Positions 61,347 to 64,000 of a stretch of 64,000 nt of DNA are shown here, in pieces. Each line of letters starts with the position of its first letter. The stretch's first letter is position 1. The position numbers and the translations under genes were made by a program. The stretch is from Botrytis cinerea B05.10. Its lineage: Eukaryota > Ascomycota > Leotiomycetes > Helotiales > Sclerotiniaceae. Location of the stretch: assembly GCF_000143535.2 (NCBI RefSeq), contig NC_037315.1, positions 1,984,001 through 2,048,000 on the forward strand, written 5' to 3'. Under the pieces are notes generated by a model. The model saw nothing but the letters and a program-made list of their open reading frames with translations, did no database searches and was not told the origin of the DNA.

Positions 61347-64000
61347 ATGGTACTCGAAGAAGTTAAAAACGTCAATCACAACGTTATGTCACATCGAAGA
61401 ACTCAACGTAAGATACCGCAAGACTTTAAAGATAAATTATTGCCACCTTCAAAGCGTCTGAAAACTGCAGAGAGTATAGATGGTGCTGATCTTAGTTCTC
61501 AATGTCCTTCCGATGAAGATGAAGCATTACCTTTGTCCCCACGAAATCGAAGTCCGATTCAATTCAGAAGTACGGAAATTCCTGACTCGGAAGATGAAGG
61601 GGAAGATGAAATGGATCAGAGTGTGGCTCCCAGAGTGACGGAATTGGAGAGTGCATTGCCACCAGTTGTTGTTGATAAGAATGCAATTGCTAAATATGAA
61701 GCAATGCGTGCCGAGAATAAAAGTCTTCCAGATGACCTCAAAGCAAGGTTGACTGGGAGGACATGGGAGAGGGGTAAAAGTAATATTTATAGTGATGCTT
61801 TCAATCTTGCGTTGGAAACTGTGTTGGAGGATGAAGGTCATCTATTCGACGAGAAGGAAATGGAAGTCTTTAAGCAATGGAGAGAATTGGATTATGAAGC
61901 TCAGTATTTGTAAGGCCCGATTATTATGTCTGAATTATAACTTTCGAGAGCTGACGAACATAGGTATGTACGTCTTTTCTTACGAAAAACTTCAGCGTGG
62001 CATCGTATAAACCGCTTGGGTTATCACGGAGATTTGACGGATGTTTCTGCTGCTTCGAAAGTTCTGCAATCTACCAGAGTATTACCAGAATCAACTGCAA
62101 CGGTTCAAGTCAATCCAGCAGAGATGGGGCCTCCCGAAGGAACGGTCCTCGGAGACTCGTTGACTTTTGCTGATTCGTCAGGAGATCAGATCAAAACCTT
62201 AGATGAGGCATTATTCCTATTGAACCTCGATGAACTTAAAGGCCTGGCAAAAGAACTCAAGGTTCAAGGAAAAAATAAAGCTGATATACTCAGAGCACTT
62301 CGTGAAACGAGTCAAAGACAAACTGGACTCGGTTATGTTGGGTTGAAAAGGGCTGATAGTGCTTTAAAATCAAATCCTACTACTCCAGATGGATCGATTC
62401 TCGAAGAAGAAGAAGAAGAAGAAGAAGAAGACGACGACAGTCTTGATCATGTGAACAGAGATGCTCATTTCCTCAGAAAGATCATGGCTATTACAGGACC
62501 GTGCATACGACTTTCGCTGCCAGCTTTAAACTTATTTGAACGGGTCCATCTCGTCTTTTACAGATCAACTGAATGGACTGATAAATCTCTAACCACAATC
62601 ATTCTTGCCAGAATCTCCCGCCGTAATTTCCCCCCCTATATTGTCTCGCGATCAACCAATATCTTCCCCACCCGTTCCACCCTCCTCGAATTTGAAGCCT
62701 CAATTCGAACGCAATACCGCGTCGACAACATGCTCGATGGCCATCCAGTCAAATCCGACCTAGATCAAGTTCTTGAAATTTTCGAGGCCATATATCCTCG
62801 TTGGAAAAATCTCTTGACAGAAGAACAACGCAAAGAAGATTCCATATATGAAAGTGGGGAAGGTGGCTACCTTCGTCGATTTTCTCCAGCATGGGTCTAC
62901 ACACGCATCGTGCATAAAACACTCGACGTCCTCAGGCGATTCAAATCCTACGAGAAAGAATACTCTTTGCTCATCGAACTCCTTTCTCAAAAGCTTTTTC
63001 ATTCAGCCCGAAGGGGCGTATGGTATCAACGCAAAGCTCTTCTAGAAGAGCACTACATGTATACCCTCCTACCAGCCACAGGAATCAAAGATCCAGAACA
63101 GCAAAAACGTCATTGGAAACGAATTTCGCTCAAAACATGTGAGCAAGGTCTTCAAGATCGATATTGTCACACAATCTACCACTATGACTTACAGAAACGA
63201 ATCCGTAAACTCGAGAAGACACTCAAGATTCCTAAGAGAGAAAAACACGATTTTGAGCATGTTCTTCTCTCTAAGCCCATTGAAACAACTCTTCAAGGAA
63301 TTCAAATCAAAAAGTCTTATCTCAAGCCCACGACTCTCCGTCGTAAATCAAGCGCGCCAAATGGATTTGAAGAGAGAGAACGCAGTACCAAAACCATCTG
63401 GTTAGATGAATATGAAACTCCATCAAACCCATCTGAATGTTCCGTTGAACAATTAACCCTAAGTTACTATCGTAGCCTCGGATTCCGCGGCTACCACTCT
63501 GAAGGTGGTATTCTACGTACTCTATTCGCATACCTCTTTTTCGACATCTTATTCCTTTACATTCCCAATGTGTTCCAAACAGAATATCAAACTTGCCCTC
63601 TAGATTTGCACACCGAGTCATTCTACGAAGCTCGAGCGTCGGAAATTAATCATCGCATTGTAGAGATCGAGAATGGGAAGGCGGCGGACATTATAAGAGA
63701 GGTTTGGGAGAGGGAAGGGGAGAGAAAAACGTGTGTAGTGGGTTTGAGGTGGGAATATGAGAGGAAGGACTTGGAGGGGATTGTGGAGGCTTTTGGGAGT
63801 GGATTGGGGAAGGTGATGAGGGTTATGGCGGAGGAGTATAGGGTGAGGGGGGGTGGAGTGCCTGATTTGTTTTTATGGGATGATGGGGTGGAGGATGAGC
63901 CAACGAAACAAGAGCTGGTGAAAAGGGAATCGAAGGAAGGGAAACATATCAAGACAAAAACCTCCGAAGAGGACGGTGGGGCGTTAAAAGAGCCGCAGGT
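61347..64000 (+). CDS. FAN1: FAN1-type structure-specific nuclease (3' partial)
   Basis: Two exons are visible (61347-61909 and 61964 to the window end; 54-nt intron), about 867 residues, with no stop before 64000. The N-terminus is acidic and has no UBZ zinc finger. Intron 1 sits within the conserved EAQYLYVRLFLRKT block. A SAP-like segment follows at about 267-305 (LDELKGLAKELKVQGKNKAD), then a run of nine Glu and three Asp at about 335-346, then the FAN1 middle/TPR region. The VRR-NUC nuclease domain shows GYHSEGG with Glu701, the FAYLFFDILF helix, and GVPDLFLWD with Asp822. The usual EVKGP lysine motif lies beyond the window, after a charged insert. In this family the enzyme cleaves 5' flaps and interstrand-crosslink intermediates in the nucleus. 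Confidence 0.93.
62403..62435 (+). repeat. GAA/GAC trinucleotide repeat inside FAN1
   Basis: Nine GAA codons and three GAC codons encode an acidic run. Trinucleotide repeats inside coding DNA can vary in length without breaking the frame. Confidence 0.9.

Overview
The window is nuclear DNA of a filamentous ascomycete, most likely a leotiomycete of the Sclerotiniaceae type (Botrytis/Sclerotinia/Monilinia relatives). The evidence is short GT-AG introns (mostly 47-65 nt) with CTAAC/CTGAC-like branch points, fungus-specific families (RAX2, LCL3, a DUF6594 protein, a Frizzled-like GPCR without CRD), and the wording of the proteins. The family-level placement is inferred from protein resemblance, not from a search. 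I rebuilt the spliced gene models by hand.

Layout. 617-1790: DUF6594 membrane protein, four exons. 1791-15174: about 13 kb without a credible gene, with many simple repeats and one LTR/MITE-like repeat copy. 15175-16445: two-zinc-finger C2H2 transcription factor with a long ATG-free leader. 16446-30407: a second 14-kb gene desert, very rich in microsatellites and holding two more copies of the dispersed repeat. 30408-41712: compact gene block with U2AF large subunit (minus), OGG1 8-oxoguanine glycosylase (plus, divergent from U2AF), LCL3 nuclease and RAX2 polarity protein. 41713-54001: gene-poor, AT-rich, with one tentative small cysteine-rich secreted protein. 54002-55645: Frizzled/Smoothened-like GPCR. 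55646-59263: no recognised gene. 59264-64000: RPS13 (plus), SDC1/Dpy-30 COMPASS subunit (minus) and FAN1 nuclease (plus, cut by the window end).

How genes relate. This is a eukaryotic region, so there are no operons. Two DNA-repair genes (OGG1, FAN1) each start head-to-head with a general gene-expression gene (U2AF2, SDC1) across promoters of about 220-250 bp. RAX2 (cortical polarity landmark) and the C2H2 factor each follow a 0.7-0.9 kb stretch with no ATG on the coding strand, which looks like a long scanned 5' leader. No known mobile-element protein, rRNA, tRNA or CRISPR was found.
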